Part shown: one piece after another, positions 50,871-57,300 of the stretch | Numbering within the stretch: position 1 is the stretch's first letter | Layout of the letters: each line of letters opens with the position of its first letter | NCBI GenBank assembly: GCA_964358485.1 | Contig: CAYHPY010000013.1 | Location: 1 to 57,300, forward strand | Length of the DNA stretch: 57,300 nt | DNA from: CAYHPY01 sp964358485 | Lineage (GTDB): Bacteria > Elusimicrobiota > Elusimicrobia > UBA1565 > UBA9628 | Reading direction: 5' to 3' | Made by a program: the position numbers and the translations under genes | Notes under the pieces: model-generated | What the model saw: the letters and a program-made list of their open reading frames with translations, nothing else | What the model was told of the DNA's origin: nothing | Database searches by the model: none

Positions 50871-53603
50871 CTACGCCGCGACCGGCGTCTTTCCCTTCTG
50901 TCCCGCCCCCAGCATCTGGCAGAGCACGTACTGGAGAATGCCGCCGTAGCGGTAGTACTCCACCTCCACCGGCGTGTCGATGCGCGTGAGCGCCTGGAAG
51001 GTCCGCTCCGAGCCGTCGGCCGCCTTCACCCGCACCGTGAGCTGTTGCCGGGGCTTGAGGCCCGCCGCCACGCCCTCCACGGTCAGGACTTCCGTGCCGG
51101 TGAGCTTGAGGCTTTGGGCGCTCTCGCCTTTGGGGAATTCCAGCGGCAGGATGCCCATGCCCACCAGGTTGGAGCGGTGGATGCGCTCGTAGCTCTGCGC
51201 GATGACCGCGCGCACGCCCAAAAGCGCCGGACCCTTGGCCGCCCAGTCGCGGCTTGAGCCGGATCCATATTCCTTGCCCGCCAAGACGACCAACGGCGTC
51301 TTCGACGCGCGATAATGCTCCGCCGCGTCGAAGATGCTGGCGGGCTTGTTCTCCGGCAGTATGACCGTGTTTCCCCCCGCTCCCTCGACCATTAGGTTCC
51401 GTATCCGAATGTTCGCAAAGGTTCCTCTCACCATGACCTCATGGTTGCCGCGCCGCGCGCCGAAGGAGTTGAAATCCGAGGGCTTCACGCCTTTTTCCTG
51501 CAGGTAGAGCCCCGCGGGCCCGTCCTTGGCGATGTTTCCCGCCGGGGAGATGTGGTCCGTGGTGATCGAGTCCCCGAAGATGGCCAGGATCCGCGCCGCC
51601 TTGATGTCGGCCAAGGGCTTGGGGGTGAGCTTGAGGCCCTCGAAGTACGGGGGCAGGCGCACATAGGTGGAGGCCTTGTCCCAGGGATAGAGCTCGGTTT
51701 CCCCGGTCTTGAGGCCCCGCCAGTTCGCATCCCCGGCGAAAGCGTCGGAGTATTGTTTCTCGAACATCTCGCGCCGGACCGCGGCGGCTTCCGCCTTGAT
51801 GATCTCGTCGTTGGCGGGCCAGATGTCTTTAAGGAAAACCGGCTTGCCGTCCTTGCCCGTGCCGAGGGGTTCCTTGTTGAGATCGAGGTCCATGGTTCCC
51901 GCGAAGGCGTAGGCCACGACCAAAGCGGGCGAGGCCAGATAATTGGCCCGCACCAGCGGATTGACGCGCCCCTCGAAGTTCCGGTTTCCGGAGAGCACCG
52001 CCGCCGCGATCAAATTCGCGTCGGTGATGGCCGTGCCCACGGCCTCGGGCAGGGGCCCGGAGTTGCCGATGCAGGTGGTACAGCCGTAGCCCACCAGGTA
52101 AAAGCCCGCCTTTTCCAGAAACGGGGTCAGCCCGGCGGCCCCCAGATAGTCCATGACCACTTTGGAGCCCGGGGCCAGGCTGGTTTTCACCCAGGGCTTG
52201 ACCTTGAGCCCGCGCTCCACCGCCTTCTTGGCCAACAGCCCGGCGCCGATGAGCACCGAGGGGTTGGAGGTGTTGGTGCAGGAGGTGATGGCCGCGATCA
52301 CGACCGAGCCGTGGCCGATCTCGAAAGACTCCTGGCCCTGCTTGACCGGGATCATGGTCCCCGCCGGAGCGGGCGTGCGGCCTTTCTTGTCCTTCTCCTT
52401 TAGAAAGCCCGGCAAATCCCGGCCCCAGGCGGCTTTGGAATCTTTCAGCGCGATCCGGTCCTGCGGGCGCTTGGGGCCGGCCAAGGAGGGGACCACCGTC
52501 GCCAGATCCAGCTCCAAGGTGTCGTCAAATTGCGGCTCGGGGGATTTTTCGTCGCGGAAAAGCCCCTGATGGCGGCAATAGGCCTCGACCAGGGCCACGG
52601 TCTCCTCCGAGCGGCCCGTCAAGCGCAGATACTCCAAGGTCCGCGCGTCCACCGGGAAAAAGCCGACGGTGGCGCCGTACTCCGGGGCCATATTGGCCAA
52701 GGTGGCCCGGTCGGCCAAGGACAGGCCGGAGAGTCCCGGTCCGAAATATTCCACGAATTTTCCCACCACGCCCTTCTTGCGCAGCATTTCGGTGGCGGTC
52801 AACACCGCGTCGGTGGCGGTGGCCCCTTCCGGCAGGCGTCCCGTGAGCTTAAATCCAATCACCTGCGGCACCAGCATGGACAAGGACTGCCCCAGCATGA
52901 CGGCTTCCGCCTCGATGCCGCCCACGCCCCAGCCCGCCACCCCAAGTCCGTTGATCATGGTCGTGTGGGAATCCGTTCCCACCAAAGAATCCGGGAAGGC
53001 CAAGGTCGTCCCGCCGTCCTCCCGGGTCCAGATGACCTGGGCCAGATGCTCCAGGTTCACCTGATGCACGATCCCCGTCTCCGGCGGAACCGCGCGGAAA
53101 TTCTTGAACGCCTTCTGGCCCCATTTCAGGAAGGCGTAGCGCTCCTTGTTGCGGGAAAATTCGATGTCGGAGTTGAGCTTGAAGGAATCCGCCGCGCCGA
53201 AATGGTCCACCTGGACCGAATGATCCACCACCAGGTCCACCGGCGAGAGCGGGTTGATCATCGAAGGCGTGCCCCCGAGGGTTTTGACCGCGTCGCGCAT
53301 GGCGGCCAAGTCCACCACGGCGGGCACTCCCGTGAAGTCCTGCATGAGCACCCGGGCGGGCATGAAGAAGGTTTCCAGGGGGGCCTTCCGGTCGCCCTTG
53401 GCCACGGAAGTGATGGCGTCGCGGGTCACGGAGGCGCCGTCCTCGTGCCTCAGCAGATTTTCCAGAAAGATCTTGATTGAAAAGGGGAGGCGGGAGAGGT
53501 CGAAGCCCTGCTTGGAAAAGGCCGCCAGGCTGAAGATGTCGTAGGTCTTATTGCCGACCTTAAGTTGGGTGCGGGTCTTGAAGCTGTCGAGGGGGCGTTT
53601 CAT
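50871..53603 (-). CDS. acnA: Aconitate hydratase (AcnA type)
   Basis: 910 residues, normal for AcnA/IRP-type aconitases. It isomerises citrate and isocitrate through cis-aconitate in the TCA or glyoxylate cycle. The [4Fe-4S] ligands are the Cys of AAITSCTNTSNPSVLIGAG and the two of GYGCTTCIGNSGPLPE. Other landmarks are MQDFTGVPAVVDLAAMRDA, FPDSLVGTDSHTTMINGLGVAGWGVGGIEAEA and KEYGSGSSRDWAAKGP. ATG 53603 has GGAGG upstream; the frame extends further without family similarity. Single gene, with TAAAAT at 53641-53636 as a weak -10. Confidence 0.97.
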   Translation of the reverse strand: MKRPLDSFKTRTQLKVGNKTYDIFSLAAFSKQGFDLSRLPFSIKIFLENLLRHEDGASVTRDAITSVAKGDRKAPLETFFMPARVLMQDFTGVPAVVDLAAMRDAVKTLGGTPSMINPLSPVDLVVDHSVQVDHFGAADSFKLNSDIEFSRNKERYAFLKWGQKAFKNFRAVPPETGIVHQVNLEHLAQVIWTREDGGTTLAFPDSLVGTDSHTTMINGLGVAGWGVGGIEAEAVMLGQSLSMLVPQVIGFKLTGRLPEGATATDAVLTATEMLRKKGVVGKFVEYFGPGLSGLSLADRATLANMAPEYGATVGFFPVDARTLEYLRLTGRSEETVALVEAYCRHQGLFRDEKSPEPQFDDTLELDLATVVPSLAGPKRPQDRIALKDSKAAWGRDLPGFLKEKDKKGRTPAPAGTMIPVKQGQESFEIGHGSVVIAAITSCTNTSNPSVLIGAGLLAKKAVERGLKVKPWVKTSLAPGSKVVMDYLGAAGLTPFLEKAGFYLVGYGCTTCIGNSGPLPEAVGTAITDANLIAAAVLSGNRNFEGRVNPLVRANYLASPALVVAYAFAGTMDLDLNKEPLGTGKDGKPVFLKDIWPANDEIIKAEAAAVRREMFEKQYSDAFAGDANWRGLKTGETELYPWDKASTYVRLPPYFEGLKLTPKPLADIKAARILAIFGDSITTDHISPAGNIAKDGPAGLYLQEKGVKPSDFNSFGARRGNHEVMVRGTFANIRIRNLMVEGAGGNTVILPENKPASIFDAAEHYRASKTPLVVLAGKEYGSGSSRDWAAKGPALLGVRAVIAQSYERIHRSNLVGMGILPLEFPKGESAQSLKLTGTEVLTVEGVAAGLKPRQQLTVRVKAADGSERTFQALTRIDTPVEVEYYRYGGILQYVLCQMLGAGQKGKTPVAA

Positions 53604-53680
53604 GGGGAAACCTCCAAAAAAGTGAACTTGGGCCGATTTTAACATATTGCCCCCGGGGCTTCGGAGGGGGGGATTTGTGC

Positions 53681-53686
53681 GATAAT
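53681..53686 (+). promoter_or_regulatory. Extended -10 (TGC-GATAAT) upstream of the retropepsin-like gene
   Basis: GATAAT with an extended TG one base upstream, 5 nt before ATG 53692. It lies upstream of ATG 53791, so it could give either a leaderless long form or a leadered short form. Confidence 0.45.
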
Positions 53687-53790
53687 AACCCATGGCCGGA
53701 AAAAAGCTGGAACAAAAACGGGGGCTCGCTCGTATTATAAGTGGGCCTTCCGCGCGGGAAGCCCTGCGGTCTTTTTGCGAGGAGGCGGCC

Positions 53791-54243
53791 ATGGGTGAGA
53801 TTCGAGTCAAGGTTCTTTTTGAGAACGAAGTCGATCGGTTCCGGCACGCACAGGGAAAATTGCCGCGAAAGCGGATTCGTTCCGCACACGTCGATGCCAT
53901 AGTGGACACCGGCGCCGTGGAAACCCTTTTGCCGCAGGAATTGGTCGAGAAACTCGGCCTTCGCTTGTTCGCCAAAACCACCGTGATCTTGGCTGATGAC
54001 CGGCGGATCGAACTCCACCGGGCCGGCCCGTTGGCCCTCACCATCGGGGATCGTTCCATGATGACGGAATGCTTGGTCGGCCCCCTCGGTTCCCAGGCTT
54101 TGATCGGTCAGATCGCCATGGAGAGCCTCGATTTAATCCCCGACCCCCGCCTTCGAACCTTGACCCCCCGTCCCGAATCCCCCTTCCGGCCCACCTTGGG
54201 CATGCGGGCGGGGCGCTTGCCGGAACTCGTCCCGGCGGCATGA
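53791..54243 (+). CDS. Retropepsin-like aspartic protease
   Basis: 150 residues from ATG 53791, which has GGAGG at 53781-53785. The active-site motif HVDAIVDTGAVETLLPQELVEKLGL matches retropepsin-like (clan AA) proteases with D-T-G; LADDRRIELHRAGPLALTIG and LIGQIAMESLDLIPD match the flap and C-terminal hydrophobic regions of the single-domain bacterial family, which should act as a homodimer. An in-frame ATG at 53692, with a -10 box 5 nt upstream, would add 33 basic residues (MAGKKLEQKRGLARII...), so two starts are possible. Confidence 0.85.
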   Translation: MGEIRVKVLFENEVDRFRHAQGKLPRKRIRSAHVDAIVDTGAVETLLPQELVEKLGLRLFAKTTVILADDRRIELHRAGPLALTIGDRSMMTECLVGPLGSQALIGQIAMESLDLIPDPRLRTLTPRPESPFRPTLGMRAGRLPELVPAA

Positions 54244-54259
54244 CCGGCGGGTTTTTGCC

Positions 54260-55435
54260 ATGAGAGCCCTCCTCCTTGCGGCCGCCCTGCTCAGTCCCCT
54301 GTCCCGCGCCTTCGCCGCGGAGGGCGGGAACCGGACCTTCGAGCAGTTTCGGTCCCGCTTGGCCGTGGAAATCGGCGTGGTGCGGGAAATCCGGCTGGTG
54401 GAAAAGGCCTTGGGTCACTTAAATTCCACCCCCACGGGCCGCCCGCTGGTGGAGCGGTTCGTGGACCGGAAAGTTTCGGCGAAGCTCGAGATCGCGGATT
54501 TTGCCGCCGGGGCGCGGTTCAAAGGAGGCTCGGGATTTGTGGGCCAATTCGGAAAAACCACGCCCGGCCGCGATCCCATGCTGGTGACCGTCAACACCCG
54601 CTACCTGGACTGGGCGCGCGCCCAGGGCTGGAGCGAGGACCGCTTGGCGCGGGCGCTGGCCGGTTTTCTGGCCCACGAACTTCTGGGACACGCGCTGGAG
54701 GGGACCCTGGCGCGGCGGGCCGGAAAGGCCGAAGCCTTCAATCTCTATGAAGGAAACGAGCTCAACGCCCTGCTGGCCGGCTGGCTGACCCAGGCCGAAT
54801 TGGACCTTCCCATGGACGATCCCCTGCTGTGGGATTACCTGGGGAGTCCCGCCCGCCTGTCCGACACCCTGCGCGAGCGCGGGGCCGATTACGCCGTGGC
54901 CCTTCCCCTGGCGGACCTGCGCGCCCGTTCCCCCGAGGCCTACGCCGCCCGCTCGGCGGCCGTGGAGGCCGCCCGCGCGGCCATTGCCGGGGAACAGGAG
55001 AAAAACGCCGCGGTTTTGGACCTCCTCGACCATTTTTCCGCGGCCCACCGGCCCGGCGATCCCCTCCACCGGCCAAGCAAGGCCCTGGAATGGCTGCGCC
55101 ACGATGCGCTCGTCTACCAGGACGACTACTTCCCCGCCCGGGAGAAAAAACTGGCCGCCGCCGCCGCCGCCCTGCGGGCGGCCGCGGGCCAATTGGCGGA
55201 CGGCGACATCTCCACCCAGGCGGCGGACCCGTTGTTCGACCAATGGGAGGCCGCCATCGCGGCCAATACGGCGAAACTCAAAGGGCTCATGAAGGGCCGC
55301 CGGCCGCCGGAGCAAGCAAAGGACTGGCCGGCCGGGCAGGTGACCATGGCGGAGCTGACGGCCCTGTACGAAAAAGACGCCGCCCAAAACCCCGCCCACT
55401 GGACCGCCCGGGCCGAAGCCGCTCCGGCGCCTTGA
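54260..55435 (+). CDS. Secreted protein with an HELLGH metal-binding-like motif
   Basis: 391 residues with a signal peptide (MRALLLAAALLSPLSRAFA). The sequence FLAHELLGHALEG (His139, Glu140, His144) is an HExxxH motif of the type found in dipeptidyl peptidase III (family M49), followed at about 22 residues by NLYEGNELNALLAG, whose Glu could be a third ligand. The rest differs from M49 and is much shorter. The C-terminal half is helical and Ala-rich. A metallopeptidase is possible but unproved. It lies 17 bp after the aspartic protease gene. Confidence 0.7.
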   Translation: MRALLLAAALLSPLSRAFAAEGGNRTFEQFRSRLAVEIGVVREIRLVEKALGHLNSTPTGRPLVERFVDRKVSAKLEIADFAAGARFKGGSGFVGQFGKTTPGRDPMLVTVNTRYLDWARAQGWSEDRLARALAGFLAHELLGHALEGTLARRAGKAEAFNLYEGNELNALLAGWLTQAELDLPMDDPLLWDYLGSPARLSDTLRERGADYAVALPLADLRARSPEAYAARSAAVEAARAAIAGEQEKNAAVLDLLDHFSAAHRPGDPLHRPSKALEWLRHDALVYQDDYFPAREKKLAAAAAALRAAAGQLADGDISTQAADPLFDQWEAAIAANTAKLKGLMKGRRPPEQAKDWPAGQVTMAELTALYEKDAAQNPAHWTARAEAAPAP

Positions 55436-55450
55436 GGGCTGGGGGCCCTC

Positions 55451-55478
55451 TTGACAAATATAGCGTATAGGCTATACT
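55451..55478 (+). promoter_or_regulatory. Promoter TTGACA-16-TATACT of the XRE gene
   Basis: -35 at 55451-55456, 16-nt spacer, TATACT at 55473-55478, then 8 nt to ATG 55487. Confidence 0.7.
55465..55477. promoter_or_regulatory. Palindromic operator overlapping the -10 box
   Basis: GTATAG at 55465-55470, one central base, CTATAC at 55472-55477: a perfect dyad that covers most of the -10. It is a good candidate for self-repression by the HTH protein encoded next. Confidence 0.6.
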
Positions 55479-55486
55479 AAGAGGGT

Positions 55487-55777
55487 ATGAAGAAACGAAG
55501 CGCCGGAGTTTCCTTGGACGAGGTCTTTGCCCCCGCGGAAAAAGACCCCCGCTGGAAAGCCGCCAATGAACGGGCGGACATCGAAATCCGCCTCTCGATC
55601 CAAATCTCCCAAGCCCGGGAGAAGGCGGGCATGACTCAGAGCCAGCTGGCCAAGGCCATCGGCACCACCCAGTCCGTCGTTTCCCGCATCGAGGGCGCCG
55701 ACCAGAACCTCACCCTCGGCACCCTTTCCAAGATCGCATCCGCCCTTCACCGGAAACTGGACATCCGGCTCCGCTGA
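55487..55777 (+). CDS. XRE-family (HigA/antitoxin-like) helix-turn-helix regulator
   Basis: 96 residues. The HTH domain (about 40-96) reads ISQAREKAGMTQSQLAKAIGTTQSVVSRIEGADQNLTLGTLSKIASALHRKLDIRL, typical of HigA-like antitoxins. The N-terminal 40 residues (LDEVFAPAEKDPRWKAANERADIEIRL) resemble the toxin-binding part of such antitoxins. No HigB or RelE-like toxin lies directly up- or downstream, so it is an orphan. It has a strong near-leaderless promoter with a dyad operator and precedes an integrase gene. Confidence 0.88.
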   Translation: MKKRSAGVSLDEVFAPAEKDPRWKAANERADIEIRLSIQISQAREKAGMTQSQLAKAIGTTQSVVSRIEGADQNLTLGTLSKIASALHRKLDIRLR

Positions 55778-55840
55778 TCCCGGACCCCCCCCTCAGACGG
55801 GAATCGGGAACCTTTTGGCCTCCTCGATCGTATATAGAGT

Positions 55841-57163
55841 ATGGGCCTTGCCGAGGATGAGGGGTTGGAGGCGGGGAGGTTATCACAAACCGTGATAACC
55901 TCCGAAGAGTCAAAAGGCCCGAAAGTCGGGAGTCTGATCCGGGTTTACCCCGGGGAAGCCGGGCGCCTCGTCGTCCGCTTTCCCTACTCCCCCGAAAGGG
56001 TGGCCAAGATCAAGACCATCGAAGGCCGCCGTTGGCATCATCCTGAAAAATACTGGTCGGTTCCCGACAAGGACGGAATGCTCGAACGATTGGGGGCGCT
56101 TTTCCCAGCTGAAGCCGAAGAGAAGCCCTCCGCTCACTCGCCCCTGGGGGGAAGCCTTTCTGGGCGTGTGCGCGCGGCGATCGCTGCCCGCCATTTGAGC
56201 CCCCGGACCGAGGAGGCCTATGTTTCCTGGATTGCCAGATTCTTGAGACAGCCGGGCCCGCCGCTGGCGGAGCGGGGGGAGACCGAAATCGGCCGCTTTT
56301 TGTCCGCCCTGGCGGTCGAGGCTCATGTGGGTAGCTCCACTCAGAACCAAGCTCTTAACGCCCTTCTTTTTCTCTTCCGGCAAGTCCTCGGAAAGGAAAT
56401 CGGCTTCGTCCAGGGGGTCGTACGGGCCAAAAAAACCCAGCGCCTCCCGGTTGTCCTGGCCAAGGACGAGGTCCGGCTGATTTTGGGCGCCATGAGCGGG
56501 ACGCCGCGCCTCATGGCCGCCTTGCTTTACGGCGCGGGTCTGCGGCTGATGGAATGCTGCCGCTTAAGGGTCAAGGATCTTGATTTCGCGCAAAACCAGC
56601 TCATCGTCCGGGCCGGGAAAGGCGACAAGGATCGGCACACCATGTTGCCCGCCGCGACCCGCTCCCCGCTCCTCCGCCATCTCGAGGATGTGCGCCTCCT
56701 ACATCGGGAGGACTTGCGCAATGGACTCGGAAGCGTCGCCCTTCCGGACGCTTTGGCGCGGAAGTACCCCAGCGCCCCCAAGGAGTGGGGATGGCAATGG
56801 GTTTTTCCCGCCGCGAGCCATTATGTCGACGGCGAGACGGGAGTGCGCCGTCGCCATCATCTCCATGAAACGGTCCTTCAAAAGGCGTTCAAAGAGGCTC
56901 GGATAAAGGCGGGCATCGCCAAGCCCGCCGGCTGTCATACCCTGAGGCACTCTTTCGCCACCCACCTGTTGGAGGATGGGCACGACATCCGGACAATTCA
57001 GGAGCTGTTGGGGCACTCCGATGTGAGCACGACCATGATTTACACCCATGTCTTGAACCGCGGGGGGCGGGGCGTTCTTAGCCCCGCCGACAGGCTGGGG
57101 ATGAGTCTGGAGGAGAGCCCCATCGGGGGCGATGGCGCCAATAGGGAGGAGTTATTGGGATAG
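55841..57163 (+). CDS. intI: Integron-type tyrosine recombinase (IntI family) with HARP-like N-terminal domain
   Basis: 440 residues. Residues about 33-87 (LVVRFPYSPERVAKIKTIEGRRWHHPEKYWSVP) resemble the HARP domain of SMARCAL1-type proteins. A SAM-like core-binding domain (about 105-185) precedes the catalytic domain with Arg235 (GAGLRLMECCRLRVKDLDF), His366, Arg369 (CHTLRHSFATHLLEDGHDIRTIQELLGH), His392 and Tyr401 (DVSTTMIYTH). The IntI-specific extra segment is present: ALARKYPSAPKEWGWQWVFPAASHYVD...RRHHLHETVLQKAFKEA. The start may be ATG 55841 or a later codon, because a strong dyad lies at 55875-55903. No attC site was recognised in the window. Confidence 0.9.
   Translation: MGLAEDEGLEAGRLSQTVITSEESKGPKVGSLIRVYPGEAGRLVVRFPYSPERVAKIKTIEGRRWHHPEKYWSVPDKDGMLERLGALFPAEAEEKPSAHSPLGGSLSGRVRAAIAARHLSPRTEEAYVSWIARFLRQPGPPLAERGETEIGRFLSALAVEAHVGSSTQNQALNALLFLFRQVLGKEIGFVQGVVRAKKTQRLPVVLAKDEVRLILGAMSGTPRLMAALLYGAGLRLMECCRLRVKDLDFAQNQLIVRAGKGDKDRHTMLPAATRSPLLRHLEDVRLLHREDLRNGLGSVALPDALARKYPSAPKEWGWQWVFPAASHYVDGETGVRRRHHLHETVLQKAFKEARIKAGIAKPAGCHTLRHSFATHLLEDGHDIRTIQELLGHSDVSTTMIYTHVLNRGGRGVLSPADRLGMSLEESPIGGDGANREELLG
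55875..55903. repeat. 12-bp dyad within the 5' end of the integrase gene
   Basis: GGAGGTTATCAC at 55875-55886, a 5-nt loop, then its reverse complement at 55892-55903. It contains a GGAGG and a GTG (55892), so it could hide a ribosome site, act as operator (GTTATCAC-N-GTGATAAC), or be a recombinase site. Confidence 0.65.
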
Positions 57164-57194
57164 GCTGACCGCGCCGCCGCCTATCCCAATAACT
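57150..57194. repeat. 16-bp dyad across the integrase stop codon
   Basis: Arms at 57150-57165 (begins AGTTATTGGGATAGGC) and 57179-57194 are perfectly complementary with a 13-nt loop; the stop codon at 57161-57163 lies in the left arm. No T-run follows. It may be a terminator, or an att-like site, but it does not match the attC core ends GTTRRRY/RYYYAAC. Confidence 0.7.
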
Positions 57195-57250
57195 AAGCGG
57201 CAGGGCCCCCATTGAAAAACGATGGTTTTCATGCAACACTTTGGTGATTA

Positions 57251-57280
57251 TTGACAACTGCATAAGTAAAGGCCTATACT
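57251..57280 (+). promoter_or_regulatory. Promoter TTGACA-18-TATACT leading out of the window
   Basis: TTGACA at 57251-57256, 18-nt spacer, TATACT at 57275-57280, then GGAGGG at 57288-57293 and an AT at 57299-57300 that would complete ATG one base beyond the window. A gene probably starts at 57299. It lies in the position of a cassette promoter downstream of intI. Confidence 0.6.
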
Positions 57281-57300
57281 ATCCGGCGGAGGGATACCAT

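Noticed and set aside
55487..55777. Complete toxin-antitoxin operon
   Set aside because: No toxin-like gene on either side; only the antitoxin-like gene is present.
57150..57194. attC site
   Set aside because: The arms begin GTTATTG and end CAATAAC, the wrong order and sequence for the RYYYAAC...GTTRRRY core of attC. Kept only as a dyad.

Overview
The window is a 57.3 kb piece of a GC-rich bacterial chromosome with tightly packed, often 4-nt-overlapping genes (ATGA, GTGA and TTGA junctions). Gram-negative-type envelope genes, a multi-domain secreted giant with a FlgD/T9SS-like tail, TPR-kinase proteins and an integron-type integrase suggest an uncultured bacterium. Elusimicrobiota or a related phylum is my guess; no rRNA or other marker here settles it. 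No tRNA, rRNA or CRISPR array was seen, and no gene-free stretch exceeds 300 bp.

Layout. 1-6562: trp genes (trpE end, trpG, trpD, trpC, then trpF), with an ECF sigma / anti-sigma / CpaB-like / glycosyltransferase block between trpC and trpF. 6557-13960: accessory genes, namely an FAD oxidoreductase, GT2 glycosyltransferase, saccharopine-dehydrogenase-like enzyme, a GrpB-exonuclease fusion and three envelope proteins. 13984-22014: trpB-trpA followed by shikimate-pathway genes (DAHP synthase, aroA, a zinc-ribbon membrane protein, aroC, aroK, aroB, aroQ). With the first region this covers most of the route from erythrose-4-phosphate and PEP to tryptophan; aroE is not in the window. 22027-27355: divergent membrane protein and MoxR, then a fused DUF58-transglutaminase protein. 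27386-36493: aldehyde dehydrogenase, EVE-domain protein, cNMP-binding protein, a secreted triple-repeat protein, a TPR/Ser-Thr kinase with reversed topology, a glycosidase-like secreted protein, a NYN nuclease and a sarcosine-oxidase-like enzyme. 36599-49353: a two-gene operon for a secreted beta-propeller-like protein and a 3814-residue multidomain surface protein. 49386-57300: an unknown protein, orphan response regulator, aconitase, retropepsin-like protease, a secreted HELLGH protein, an orphan XRE regulator and an IntI-family integrase with a HARP-like N-terminal domain, flanked by strong dyads.

The most general signal is regulatory. At least nine genes carry a good -10 hexamer only 5-8 nt before the start codon, and several of these also have TTGACA-like -35 boxes at 16-17 nt spacing. 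Transcription would then begin at or within a few bases of the start codon, so leaderless mRNAs look common in this genome. Genes inside operons and a few first genes instead use overlaps or GGAGG-type ribosome sites.
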